Below, in pieces: positions 5,953 to 13,779 of a DNA stretch of 21,439 bases. The position numbers and the translations under genes are program-made. How positions within the stretch are numbered: position 1 is the first letter of the stretch; each line of letters begins with the position of its first letter. Origin of the DNA: Clostridia bacterium (GTDB taxonomy: Bacteria > Bacillota > Clostridia > Christensenellales > Aristaeellaceae); assembly GCA_017412445.1 (NCBI GenBank), contig JAFPYA010000031.1, forward strand, positions 1 to 21,439, in the 5' to 3' direction. The notes under the pieces were generated by a model. That model made no database searches, was not told the DNA's origin, and was given only the letters and a program-made list of their open reading frames with translations.

Positions 5953-7323
5953 ATGACTAAATATCAACTCAGCGTACACGAGCTTGAAGGCGCAACCGTA
6001 TACATGGCCGACGCGGGCGACCGCGACGTGCTGGTGTGCGAGGGCAAAAACTATTTCGGCGGCGAGGACGGCGTAAACACCTTTGAGCTCACCCACGAGG
6101 TGGCAAACAAGCTGCGCGAACTGTTCCCCTTCACCGCGCCCAAGCCCGTGCTGGGGTACGAGCGCTCCATAGGCCTTGGCGACAGGCTCGGCATCGCGGG
6201 CCCCGGCCACATCCGCGTGATCAAAAAATACGACATTATGCCCGTGTTCGCCCAGCAGTCCATACGCGAGCTGGACCTTACCGGCAGAACCTACGAGGAC
6301 GTGCTCGACAGCGCCACGTTTGCCGTGTTCCGCGAGAACTTCACGCGCGGCTTTGGCGCCGACGGCGACCACCTTAAGAAGGCAGAGGACATAGAGTACG
6401 CCCTGTCGCTGGGCTTCAGCATGCTCACGCTGGACTTAAGCGAGCACATTCACGGCGACGCCAGCGGCGTGTATTCCCAGAACGTTGACGATTTGTACCT
6501 CGGCAAGGTGTTCGAGGTCGAGGGCCACAAGATCCACTTCACCGAGGAGGAATTCAGGCGCGTGCTGGGCGTGTACGGCGAGGCGCTGGACTTCGCGCTT
6601 GAGCTCTACGAGCGCTTCCTCAAGGGCGGCAAATACAACTGCGACGTCGAAATCTCAATCGACGAGACCGACACCCCCACCAAGCCCAGCGAACACTACT
6701 TCGTGGCCTCGGAGCTCAAGCGCCGCGGCATGAAGGTGGCCACCATCGCCCCGCGCTTCATAGGCGAGTTCCAGAAGGGCATCGACTACATAGGCGACCC
6801 CGCGAAGTTTGACGAGGAGATGCAGGTGCACGCCGCCATCGCCCGCCACTTCGGCCACAAGGTGAGCGTGCACAGCGGCAGCGACAAGCTGAGCGTGTTC
6901 CCCTCCGTGGGCAAGCGCACAAACCAGAAGTATCACGTAAAGACCGCCGGCACCAACTGGCTGGAGGCCATGCGCATAGTGGCCATGAGGGCGCCCGGCA
7001 TGTACAGGGAAATCCACGCCTTCGCGCTGGCCAACTTTGACGAGGCGAGAAAGTACTATCACGTGACCACCGACATAAACGCCATACCCGACATAAGCAA
7101 GCTGACCGACGCCGAGCTGCCCGCGCTGTTTGACGACAACAACGCCCGCCAGCTCATACACATCACCTACGGCCTCATACTTCAGGCGCGCGACAAGAGC
7201 GGCGCGGACCGCTTCAAGACCCGCCTGTACAAGTTCTGGCGCGAGCACAGCGAGGAGTACGCTCAGGCCCTCGACAGGCACATCGGCAAGCATCTCGAGA
7301 TGCTGGGCTGCCCCAAGGCGTAA
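5953..7323 (+). CDS. UxaE-like (tagaturonate/fructuronate epimerase family) protein
   Basis: The 456 residues resemble tagaturonate epimerase UxaE, which interconverts D-tagaturonate and D-fructuronate in bacterial galacturonate catabolism. Shared stretches include GLGDRLGIAGPGHIR (74-88), VFAQQSIREL (98-107), TGRTYEDVLDSATF (110-123), GFGADGDHLKKAEDIE (133-148), SIDETDTPT, RFIGEFQKGIDYIGD, VHSGSDKLSVFP and HVKTAGTNWLEA. Length is close to the family norm. No uxaC, uxaB, uxuA or other hexuronate gene is in the operon; instead a fucosidase and two sugar oxidoreductases precede it, so the true substrate may be another ketose or keto-acid with the same stereochemical relationship. GAGAGG ahead of the ATG serves as ribosome site. 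Its TAA overlaps the next ATG by one base (TAATG), which implies translational coupling with the M20 gene. Confidence 0.86.
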   Translation: MTKYQLSVHELEGATVYMADAGDRDVLVCEGKNYFGGEDGVNTFELTHEVANKLRELFPFTAPKPVLGYERSIGLGDRLGIAGPGHIRVIKKYDIMPVFAQQSIRELDLTGRTYEDVLDSATFAVFRENFTRGFGADGDHLKKAEDIEYALSLGFSMLTLDLSEHIHGDASGVYSQNVDDLYLGKVFEVEGHKIHFTEEEFRRVLGVYGEALDFALELYERFLKGGKYNCDVEISIDETDTPTKPSEHYFVASELKRRGMKVATIAPRFIGEFQKGIDYIGDPAKFDEEMQVHAAIARHFGHKVSVHSGSDKLSVFPSVGKRTNQKYHVKTAGTNWLEAMRIVAMRAPGMYREIHAFALANFDEARKYYHVTTDINAIPDISKLTDAELPALFDDNNARQLIHITYGLILQARDKSGADRFKTRLYKFWREHSEEYAQALDRHIGKHLEMLGCPKA

Positions 7324-8435
7324 TGGACGCGCTGCTTTCGCGCTGTGTGGAGCACAGGCGCAATCTGCACCGTATTCCCGAGGTGGGCTTTAAGCTGCCC
7401 AAAACCCAGAGGTACGTATACGAGGCACTGAAGGCGACCGGCGGGGAAATCACCGAGGTTTCCCCCGCCGGCGTGATGGCGTACTTCGACTTTGGCAAAG
7501 AGGAGACGCTCGCGCTGCGCAGCGACATGGACGCGCTGCCTATAACCGAAAGGACGGACCTGTCCTTCGCCTCCACGCATCCCGGCGCGATGCACGCCTG
7601 CGGTCACGACGCCCACATGGGCATGCTTCTGACCACAGCGGAGCAGATGCACAGGCTCGCGCCCTCAAGGAACGTGCTGTTCATATTCCAGCCCGCCGAG
7701 GAGAGCGGCTGCGGCGCGCAGACGATGATAGACGCGGGCGCGCTGACCCGCTACAACGTGGGGCAGATTTTCGCCTGCCATGTCTGGCCGAGCCTGCCCT
7801 TTGGCTCAATCGCCTCAAAACCGGGCGAGTTCATGCCCATGACCACGGAGCTCCACGTTACGGTAAAGGGCAAAAGCAGCCACATCGCCCTGCCCGAGGA
7901 GGGCATAGACGCGCTGTTAAACGCCGCGCGCTTCGTGGACAGGTCAAAGCGGCTGATAGAGGAAAAGTACGCCTCCGTGCGCCATCTCTACGGCTACGGC
8001 CGCTTCATGAGCGGCACCGCCAACAATATAATCTCAAACGAAACGAACCTGGACGGCGTGATACGCGCCTTCAGCGAGGACGTGTTCGACGCGATACTGA
8101 GCGACATACAGGCCGTATCAAGCGAAATTGCCCGCGAGAGCGGCGCTTCGTTCGACTTTATTGTGCCCCGCGGCTATCCCCCGCTCATAAACGACCAAAA
8201 GAGCTTCGAGCGCCTGGCCACCCTTGCGGGCAGCCTGCCCTTTATCGCCCTCGACCACCCGTGGCTGATCGCCGAGGACTTTGCCTGCTACCTAAAGCAC
8301 GTGCCCGGCGCGATGTTCCAGCTGGGCATCGAGACGCCCACGCCCCTGCACAGCGCCGACTTCCACTTCGACGAAAGCGCGCTGCTGAACGGCATAAGGA
8401 TGTTCATGGCACTAATCGAGGACAGGCCTGCCTGA
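7323..8435 (+). CDS. M20 family amidohydrolase/peptidase (hippurate hydrolase or N-acyl amino acid deacylase type)
   Basis: A 370-residue cytoplasmic metallo-amidohydrolase. The di-metal site is complete: C93 and H95 in MHACGHDAHMG, the E126-E127 pair in QPAEESG, H153 in CHVWP, and a C-terminal His in TPLHSADFHF. The lid/dimerisation domain follows, with KGKSSHIALPEEGIDAL (183-199). Members cleave N-acyl groups from amino acids (hippurate, N-acetyl-diaminopimelate, indole-acetyl conjugates). Its ATG overlaps the stop of the UxaE-like gene, so the two are made together, and it is the last gene before a strong terminator. Why an amide hydrolase closes a fucosidase operon is unclear. It could strip an amide-linked aglycone or acyl group from the imported glycan, but this is inference. 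Confidence 0.9.
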   Translation: MDALLSRCVEHRRNLHRIPEVGFKLPKTQRYVYEALKATGGEITEVSPAGVMAYFDFGKEETLALRSDMDALPITERTDLSFASTHPGAMHACGHDAHMGMLLTTAEQMHRLAPSRNVLFIFQPAEESGCGAQTMIDAGALTRYNVGQIFACHVWPSLPFGSIASKPGEFMPMTTELHVTVKGKSSHIALPEEGIDALLNAARFVDRSKRLIEEKYASVRHLYGYGRFMSGTANNIISNETNLDGVIRAFSEDVFDAILSDIQAVSSEIARESGASFDFIVPRGYPPLINDQKSFERLATLAGSLPFIALDHPWLIAEDFACYLKHVPGAMFQLGIETPTPLHSADFHFDESALLNGIRMFMALIEDRPA

Positions 8436-8454
8436 ACGGGGGATGGTGAGGTGA

Positions 8455-8484
8455 AAGGCTTCCCCTCAAGGGGAAGCCTTTTTT
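8455..8484 (+). terminator. Strong rho-independent terminator of the sugar operon
   Basis: A perfect 11-bp stem, AAGGCTTCCCC (8455-8465) with GGGGAAGCCTT (8470-8480), closes on a TCAA tetraloop and is followed directly by further T residues (8481-8484). It lies 20 nt after the M20 stop codon. Confidence 0.92.
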
Positions 8485-8533
8485 GTCCAATCCTCGCGCA
8501 CATCTCTCGCTTGCCTAAAAACGTGCCAATCCT

Positions 8534-8601
8534 GAAAAACGCTCCGCGCCTTTATATGTGCGCGGAGCGTTGCTTTTTTGCGCCGCCGCTTTTTGGCGGC
8601 G
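8534..8601 (-). terminator. Hairpins ending the large secreted-protein transcript
   Basis: An AACGCTCCGCGC/GCGCGGAGCGTT stem starts near 8537 and, read on the minus strand, is followed by a T-run (GGAGCGTTTTTC). It is also followed by T residues on the plus strand, so it can work in both directions. A second GC hairpin, GCGCCGCC/GGCGGCGC at about 8580-8601, lies between it and the stop codon of the minus-strand gene. Confidence 0.65.
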
Positions 8602-8612
8602 CGGATTGGGAT

Positions 8613-11600
8613 TTAATTGTTTTCGGTCAGGGGACTGATCTCCGCCAGACGCATCGGCATCAGGCGCAGCGTCAGCTCGCAGGCTAACGCGGGATCATCG
8701 GGATAGAGCGCCCTGTAGAGCTCGAGGCGGTGCCCGATTAGCGCGTCGAAGGTCGCCAGCGCCTTTCTGAGCTCGAAGGCGCGTAAGGGGTTGACCTCGC
8801 TGCCCTGCAGAAGCGGGTACTCGGCGCTCAGCGCGTTATACCAGTAGGCCTTGGCCGTCTCGTAGGCTATGGGCGCATCCCCTGCTTCTGCATTGAAGAA
8901 GGTCTCGTAAGCCTTGCGACTCAGTGCCATGTGGGTCGGACAGATGTCTATAAGCTCGGTGTAGTAGGCGGCGTTTTCGGTAGAGCGGGTCAGAGCGCAA
9001 TCCGCTGTGGCGGTAGTGTTGTATGCGGCGGTCCTTTCGCCCACTACGTCCTTTCTGGCCTCGGGCTCGGTGGCAAGGGTGCAGCACAGCTCGGTCACCC
9101 TGTCGCGCAGGGCGTCGATCTTCCACTCAAGCACCTCATCTTCGCTCAGGCCCGCGCCGCTGAGCGCATCCGCGGTCGCCGTGTAGTCGAGTATGAATAT
9201 GACTCTGTCGTTGTCGAGCGCCCTTGCGAGCTCCTCATCGGCTGAGGCAATGGCCTCGGCGTACTCCTGCTCCAGCGCCCTCTCCCATACGGTCACGCCG
9301 ATTGAAAGTGCTTCAAGGCGTTCTTCATCGGTTTTGGCCTCGTCCAGCAGCTTGCTCACCGCTTCCTCAGCCGCCGCGTGCGCGCCGCAGTACCTGATTA
9401 TGTAGGCCGCACCGCCCTCGGAAGCGCTGACCAGCGTCCACTCGCAGTGATCCGGATGGGACCCGTGCGTGGGCGGCGGAATCACGCCGTCGGTGGGCAC
9501 GATGACCTCGTTGGAGTAGACGGTCGCCTTGGAGCCGTCTTCCTTCTCGTAAATGGCCCAGGCGATGTTCGACACGGTCTTCATTATGTCCGCGTCGACG
9601 GCGGTCACGGTGTAGGTGAAGTGGAAGACGGTGCTGCTGTGCGCGTTTACGGTGCCCGAAGCGATCTTGTAGCCGCTCGAGAGATCGGCCAGCACGTCGA
9701 ATATGTCCACGCCGTAGAAGGTCTTGTCGGTGAAGCTCGTGGCGATTATGTCGTACTCCACCTTCTCGCCCTCGACGTAGAAGCAGCCGTTCTTCGGGTA
9801 GCTGGTCACTATCTTGCTGAGCACGGGTGCTTCATCGGGATCGAACACGCCTCTGCCCACGTCCACCGTTACTAAGTTGGAGATCGCATATTCGGGGGTC
9901 GGCGCATCGCTGCTGAAGCTGTAATAGCTGTCCGCGTAATTGGTCAGCGTGCCCACGCCGGCGTCGTAGTCGTCCGGCACGTAGGTGAAGTATACGGTCA
10001 CGCTCGCGTGGGGCGCAAGCACCATATCGCCCTTGCCGTACAGCGGCTTGCCGTCGCCGTTCAGGTTATCGTACAGATCGCCCACGATTTCGCGGTCCGT
10101 CAGGTTCGAGACGGTGATAGCGTAATTTATGGGCTCTCCGGGTACGTAGAACATGCCGTTTGCGGGAGGATTGAGCACGGACTTGGTTATGGCGATCTGC
10201 GGCCTTTCTTCCTCATCATCGTCTTCGGGCACGCCGCAGGGAACTATGACCTCGTTTGATATGACACTGATCATATCGTTGACCACGCTCACGTAGACCC
10301 CGGCGTCTGCGATATTTCTGACGTAGCCGGACAGCTCCGCGTCCTCCTTGGTCACGGTGTACTGATAAGTCACGGCGGGTGTAGACGTATGGGGCTCCAC
10401 GTCGTCGAAGCTCGCTATCAGTTGGCCGTCGTCGTAAATATCCACGTGCGTAACCGGCACATCAGAGGCGTTCACGAAGCTGATAGCGTAATAGACCGTT
10501 TCTCCTTCCACATAGTATGAGCCGTTCGCAGGCACGCTCGTCTCACTCTTACAGAGGCTGAAGTTGAGCCGTGTGGGCACGGGATTTCCGCCCGTGATCG
10601 CGGTGGCCGTGGCGGTACGCGTGTGCCACAGGTCGTCATCTTCGTCCAGGTAACGGATCGTTGCGGTATTGACCACGCAGCCCGCGCAGACGTCTTCTTC
10701 CGTTACGACGTACCACACGGTATACGTGCGCGTTTCACCGGGCTCGAGAACGGGTATGATGTCGACCACGCTGTCCTCAGAATTGCCCTTGAGCGGATCG
10801 GTGACACTTACGTCCTTAAGCTCGTATTTGCCTGTGTTGGTCACGACGATCTTGAAATAGATTACTTCGCCCTTGACGAAATAGGCTCCGTTTTCGGGTG
10901 TGTTCATCACTGATTTTTCGATCGTCACGGTATCAGTGTTTTCATCGTCGTCAAAGCCCACTTCTAAAACAAGCTCCTCCTCGTAACTGTAACCGCGGCC
11001 TTCGGTGTCGGTGGCGTTGAGGAAGGCTTCGTTGATCACCCAGCCGTTCACGGCGTCCTCGTGGGTGACCATATAAGCGTAGGACAGTGTGTGAGTATCG
11101 GCGCTGAGATCGCCTGAGGTCGCCTTTTCCCATGTAGCCGTATGGTTTCCGGGCGTATAGGGGTCGTACACAGTCACGGTCTCGAGGTCCATGGTGGTGC
11201 CCCAGGTGACCGTGTAGTTGATTATGTCGCCCTCTTTATAGTAGCTCTTGTCGGCTTCCTTCCTGAGCCAAATCTCGCCGCCGCGGCAGTCGGAGATGAC
11301 CTCGTAGGACTCGTATTCGTGCAATACGAGCTGGCCGTCGTCGTCCTCTTCTCCGTCGCTCCAGGTAATTATCGCCGTGTTATACACGTAGCCCCGCTCG
11401 CAGTCCTCGGCGGTGACGGTGTGCCTGTAGTTGTAAGACTTGTGGCCGTGCGCAGGGAAGGTGTCCACGTAATCCACAAACTCCCGATCGCCGCCCTCGC
11501 CCAGGCGGTCGTAGACGCTTACGTTATGGTATTCCTCGCTCTGCAGGTTCCACACGTCTATAAGGTAGACTATCTCCTCGCCCTCCTGATAGTACACGCC

Positions 11601-12896
11601 GTTTAATGGCATGCCGACATCCTTCTTTTCGACGATCATCTCCATGTCGCCGATCTCCTCGAAGACGCTGACGGTGACGGGTTCGGCGTAAATGAGCCCC
11701 CTGTCGCCCTCTTCCTCTTCGGGATTGGGCGTATAGGTCGCGCTGGCCGCAGCGCCGTTTACGTACTCGCCGTTGAGGAGGTCAAGCTCGTCTATCGTGT
11801 GGGTGTACTGTACGCTCACGCTGTCGCCGTCCTCGAGCGAGGGGAAGTTGGCTATGTGCTCCATCGCGCCTTCCGAGTCATAGGGCAGGTCGAAGATGTC
11901 CACGTCGTACACCGTGCCGCCGTAGTTGTTGGTGACGGTGATGGTGTAGGTGACCTCGTCGTCGACCATGAAGTATCCGTCCGGCGGGATCTCGGTGTCG
12001 AGGGTCTTTACCACGTTCAGATACTCGCCGCCGTCCTCGGCAAGGTTGGCCTTTACGGTCACCCTGTTGGAGGCCACGCTTTCGCCCACGTACGGCTCGC
12101 TCGTCTGCCACGCGTAGGCTATGATCTCGCAATTGTATGAGGGGCTGTAGTTATCTATGTCCTCCTTGGTGAGCGTGGTATCGAAGGTTTCGGAAGATGT
12201 TACGCTCTCGCCCGGTGCCAGAGCAAACATGGGAGAGTACTCGCTGAAGGAGAAGTTGCTGCCGTTCGGCCTGTACCAGTAAAAATACATCAGGTACACG
12301 GTGTTTTTGCCCGTGTTGGTGGCGGTCGCGCCTATCTGAACGGTGTCGCCCTCTTTGTAAACGCTTTGCTCATTAACGAGGTAGGCCTCAAGGTGCAGCG
12401 CGTAATCCTCCTTATCCACGTCGTCCATTGTGAGCGGACGCTGCTCGGTGATGCCGCAGCGATTGCATACGCGCTCCTCGTAGCCATCCTCCTCGGGCGT
12501 GGGCTCCTTGGCCACGTACCATTCGCTCCAGTCGTGACCCAGCGCGGGCATTTCGCGCCACCACTGGTAGCCGCAGGGTTCGCCCGTGCGCTGATTTATG
12601 CGCTTGCAGGTGTTCATCTCGGTGCCCGTCTCTGTGCAGGTGGGCTCCTTTATGGTCTTCCACGGGTCGGTATACGAATGTCCCAGCGCGGGGATTTCGT
12701 ACCTCTCCGACGTCCAGCACTCCTCACACGAGCGCTCGCCGTAGCCCGGCTCCATGCATATGGGCGGAAGTATGGGGTCGTATGTCCATTTGTGGATGTG
12801 ATCTCCGCCCGCAGCCGACGTGCCAAAAGCGCTCTGGCAGACGCTCAGAAGCATCATCAGCGCAAGCGCCAAAGCCAGGATCTTACGCGTGTTCAT
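8613..12896 (-). CDS. Large secreted repeat protein: Cys-rich N-terminal repeats, eight DUF11/CARDB-like repeats, helical C-terminus
   Basis: A 1427-residue exported protein. The signal peptide is clear (MNTRKILALALALMMLL, cleavage probably near residue 26 after SAFG). Residues ~30-155 hold three related Cys-containing units, each with a CxxC-type pair and ending in PALGH or a similar motif. Then come eight tandem units of about 120 residues; their opening motif (for example PANGMFYVPGEPINYAI, near residue 912) recurs near residues 178, 306, 433, 550, 670, 789, 912 and 1034. Most units end with a T-V-T-x-ED...V-N-A pattern, as in DUF11-like beta-sandwich domains. From about 1145 a CEW...CGAHA motif leads into a ~260-residue helix-rich tail, faintly like LprI-type domains. 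There is no LPxTG, transmembrane anchor or S-layer motif, so it is probably released or held non-covalently. AGGAGG six nt before the ATG and a near-consensus promoter suggest high expression. A surface adhesin or stalk role is inferred. Confidence 0.88.
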   Translation of the reverse strand: MNTRKILALALALMMLLSVCQSAFGTSAAGGDHIHKWTYDPILPPICMEPGYGERSCEECWTSERYEIPALGHSYTDPWKTIKEPTCTETGTEMNTCKRINQRTGEPCGYQWWREMPALGHDWSEWYVAKEPTPEEDGYEERVCNRCGITEQRPLTMDDVDKEDYALHLEAYLVNEQSVYKEGDTVQIGATATNTGKNTVYLMYFYWYRPNGSNFSFSEYSPMFALAPGESVTSSETFDTTLTKEDIDNYSPSYNCEIIAYAWQTSEPYVGESVASNRVTVKANLAEDGGEYLNVVKTLDTEIPPDGYFMVDDEVTYTITVTNNYGGTVYDVDIFDLPYDSEGAMEHIANFPSLEDGDSVSVQYTHTIDELDLLNGEYVNGAAASATYTPNPEEEEGDRGLIYAEPVTVSVFEEIGDMEMIVEKKDVGMPLNGVYYQEGEEIVYLIDVWNLQSEEYHNVSVYDRLGEGGDREFVDYVDTFPAHGHKSYNYRHTVTAEDCERGYVYNTAIITWSDGEEDDDGQLVLHEYESYEVISDCRGGEIWLRKEADKSYYKEGDIINYTVTWGTTMDLETVTVYDPYTPGNHTATWEKATSGDLSADTHTLSYAYMVTHEDAVNGWVINEAFLNATDTEGRGYSYEEELVLEVGFDDDENTDTVTIEKSVMNTPENGAYFVKGEVIYFKIVVTNTGKYELKDVSVTDPLKGNSEDSVVDIIPVLEPGETRTYTVWYVVTEEDVCAGCVVNTATIRYLDEDDDLWHTRTATATAITGGNPVPTRLNFSLCKSETSVPANGSYYVEGETVYYAISFVNASDVPVTHVDIYDDGQLIASFDDVEPHTSTPAVTYQYTVTKEDAELSGYVRNIADAGVYVSVVNDMISVISNEVIVPCGVPEDDDEEERPQIAITKSVLNPPANGMFYVPGEPINYAITVSNLTDREIVGDLYDNLNGDGKPLYGKGDMVLAPHASVTVYFTYVPDDYDAGVGTLTNYADSYYSFSSDAPTPEYAISNLVTVDVGRGVFDPDEAPVLSKIVTSYPKNGCFYVEGEKVEYDIIATSFTDKTFYGVDIFDVLADLSSGYKIASGTVNAHSSTVFHFTYTVTAVDADIMKTVSNIAWAIYEKEDGSKATVYSNEVIVPTDGVIPPPTHGSHPDHCEWTLVSASEGGAAYIIRYCGAHAAAEEAVSKLLDEAKTDEERLEALSIGVTVWERALEQEYAEAIASADEELARALDNDRVIFILDYTATADALSGAGLSEDEVLEWKIDALRDRVTELCCTLATEPEARKDVVGERTAAYNTTATADCALTRSTENAAYYTELIDICPTHMALSRKAYETFFNAEAGDAPIAYETAKAYWYNALSAEYPLLQGSEVNPLRAFELRKALATFDALIGHRLELYRALYPDDPALACELTLRLMPMRLAEISPLTENN

Positions 12897-12950
12897 ATTG
12901 CACCTCCTAAAGGTCCTTTATTAATAGGTAATGTCAACAATCGTGATCCA

Positions 12951-12979
12951 ATCTTACCACACTGCTCAACACTTGTCAA
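12951..12979 (-). promoter_or_regulatory. Strong promoter of the large secreted protein gene
   Basis: On the minus strand, a perfect TTGACA (complement of 12974-12979), a 17-nt spacer ending in TGG, and TAAGAT (complement of 12951-12956). The predicted leader is about 48 nt and includes the AGGAGG ribosome site (complement of 12902-12908). Confidence 0.8.
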
Positions 12980-13254
12980 GGTTTTGTTAATTAAAGCGCA
13001 AATAATCGTATATATTTTGCTCCGACCGGTTTAAAACGCGTGATAAAACGCGCCGCGCAGGGCGGGCGCGCCAAGGCAAAATATTTTTCCATAAAATCCC
13101 GCTTTGAGCTGCCACCCGGGCCTTGGGCGCGTATAAATACATGCAAGCGCAATGAAGCGCGGGGCGCCGCGGGAAGAAAAAAGCTTCCCGGACGGAACAA
13201 AAACCGCATGGAGCGCGTCTGAAAAATGATTGCAATAAAAGGAGATTATAGATT
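12980..13254. other. Divergent intergenic region between the large secreted protein and the SH3b genes
   Basis: No gene of its own is supported here; the overlapping frames are low-complexity readings of GC-rich spacer. It holds a tentative plus-strand promoter (13109-13137) and a short hairpin, CGGGAAG (13170-13176) with CTTCCCG (13184-13190), inside the presumed SH3b leader. There is no T-run after the hairpin, so it is not a terminator. Confidence 0.5.
13109..13137 (+). promoter_or_regulatory. Tentative promoter of the SH3b gene pair
   Basis: CTGCCA (13109-13114, four of six matches to TTGACA), a 17-nt spacer and TATAAA (13132-13137). This would give a leader of about 110 nt that contains the small hairpin at 13170-13190. 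It is the best candidate in the region but not strong. Confidence 0.4.
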
Positions 13255-13731
13255 ATGAAAAAGTTCGTCAGCATCGTAACACTGGTTGCAATACTCTTCA
13301 CTTTCGCCGGCGTTTTTGCCGCTCAGGCGCAGCTCAGCGCCCCATACGGCCAGGGTCAGATAGGCTACACCGCGGTGGTGCTCTGTGAGGAACTCACCGT
13401 CCGCCAGCAGCACTCCTTCTCCGCCAAGGTCGTGACCACCCTGCCCTACGGCAGCCGCGTGATGGTGACCGAAGAAGTGACCGGCTGGGCGAGGGTGGTG
13501 CTTTCCGACAGCATTGACTCCCAGAGCGGCTGGGTAAACTCCGATTACATCGTCATCGACCCCTACTGGTTCAAGACCGACGCCAAAACCCCCGTGTACG
13601 CCTGGAACAGCCTCACCGCGCCCAAGGTAGCGCTGCTGGACAAGGGCGTGACCGCTCCGGTGCTCAAGATCGAGGGCGACTGGATCGTGGTGAGCCTGCG
13701 CGGCGCGGCCGGCTGGATTCACATGAACTGA
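13255..13731 (+). CDS. Secreted SH3b-like protein, copy 1
   Basis: A 158-residue exported protein with signal peptide MKKFVSIVTLVAILFTFAG (cleavage probably after AQA, about residue 25). The mature part begins LSAPYGQGQIGYTAVV. It then shows an SH3b-type pattern: a short variable strand (LTVRQQHS), VVTTLPYGSRVMVTEEV, GWARVVLSD and GWVNSDYIVI. A second half-module ends in GDWIVVSL and GWIHMN. Bacterial SH3 domains typically bind cell-wall peptides or other surface ligands; no enzymatic domain is attached here. GGAG lies 10 nt before the ATG, a rather wide spacing. It is followed 48 bp later by a paralogue with the same layout and a very similar ribosome-site context. The fold call is by pattern, and its function at the envelope is not known. 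Confidence 0.82.
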   Translation: MKKFVSIVTLVAILFTFAGVFAAQAQLSAPYGQGQIGYTAVVLCEELTVRQQHSFSAKVVTTLPYGSRVMVTEEVTGWARVVLSDSIDSQSGWVNSDYIVIDPYWFKTDAKTPVYAWNSLTAPKVALLDKGVTAPVLKIEGDWIVVSLRGAAGWIHMN

Positions 13732-13779
13732 GCCCTGAAACACAGATAATAATTCAACAGCAATAAGGAGATTACAGAT

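Noticed and set aside
6655..7293. 212-codon minus-strand frame opposite the UxaE-like gene
   Set aside because: The same shadow effect. Composition is typical of antisense reading and the sense gene is well supported.
12815..12850. Possible lipobox Cys in the signal peptide of the large secreted protein (LLSVC)
   Set aside because: The residue before Cys is Val rather than Gly/Ala/Ser, and a signal peptidase I site follows shortly after, so a lipoprotein is unlikely.
12366..13034. 222-codon plus-strand frame over the start of the large secreted protein gene
   Set aside because: It is antisense to a signal peptide and Cys-rich repeats and runs across the promoter region. No ribosome site or domain supports it.
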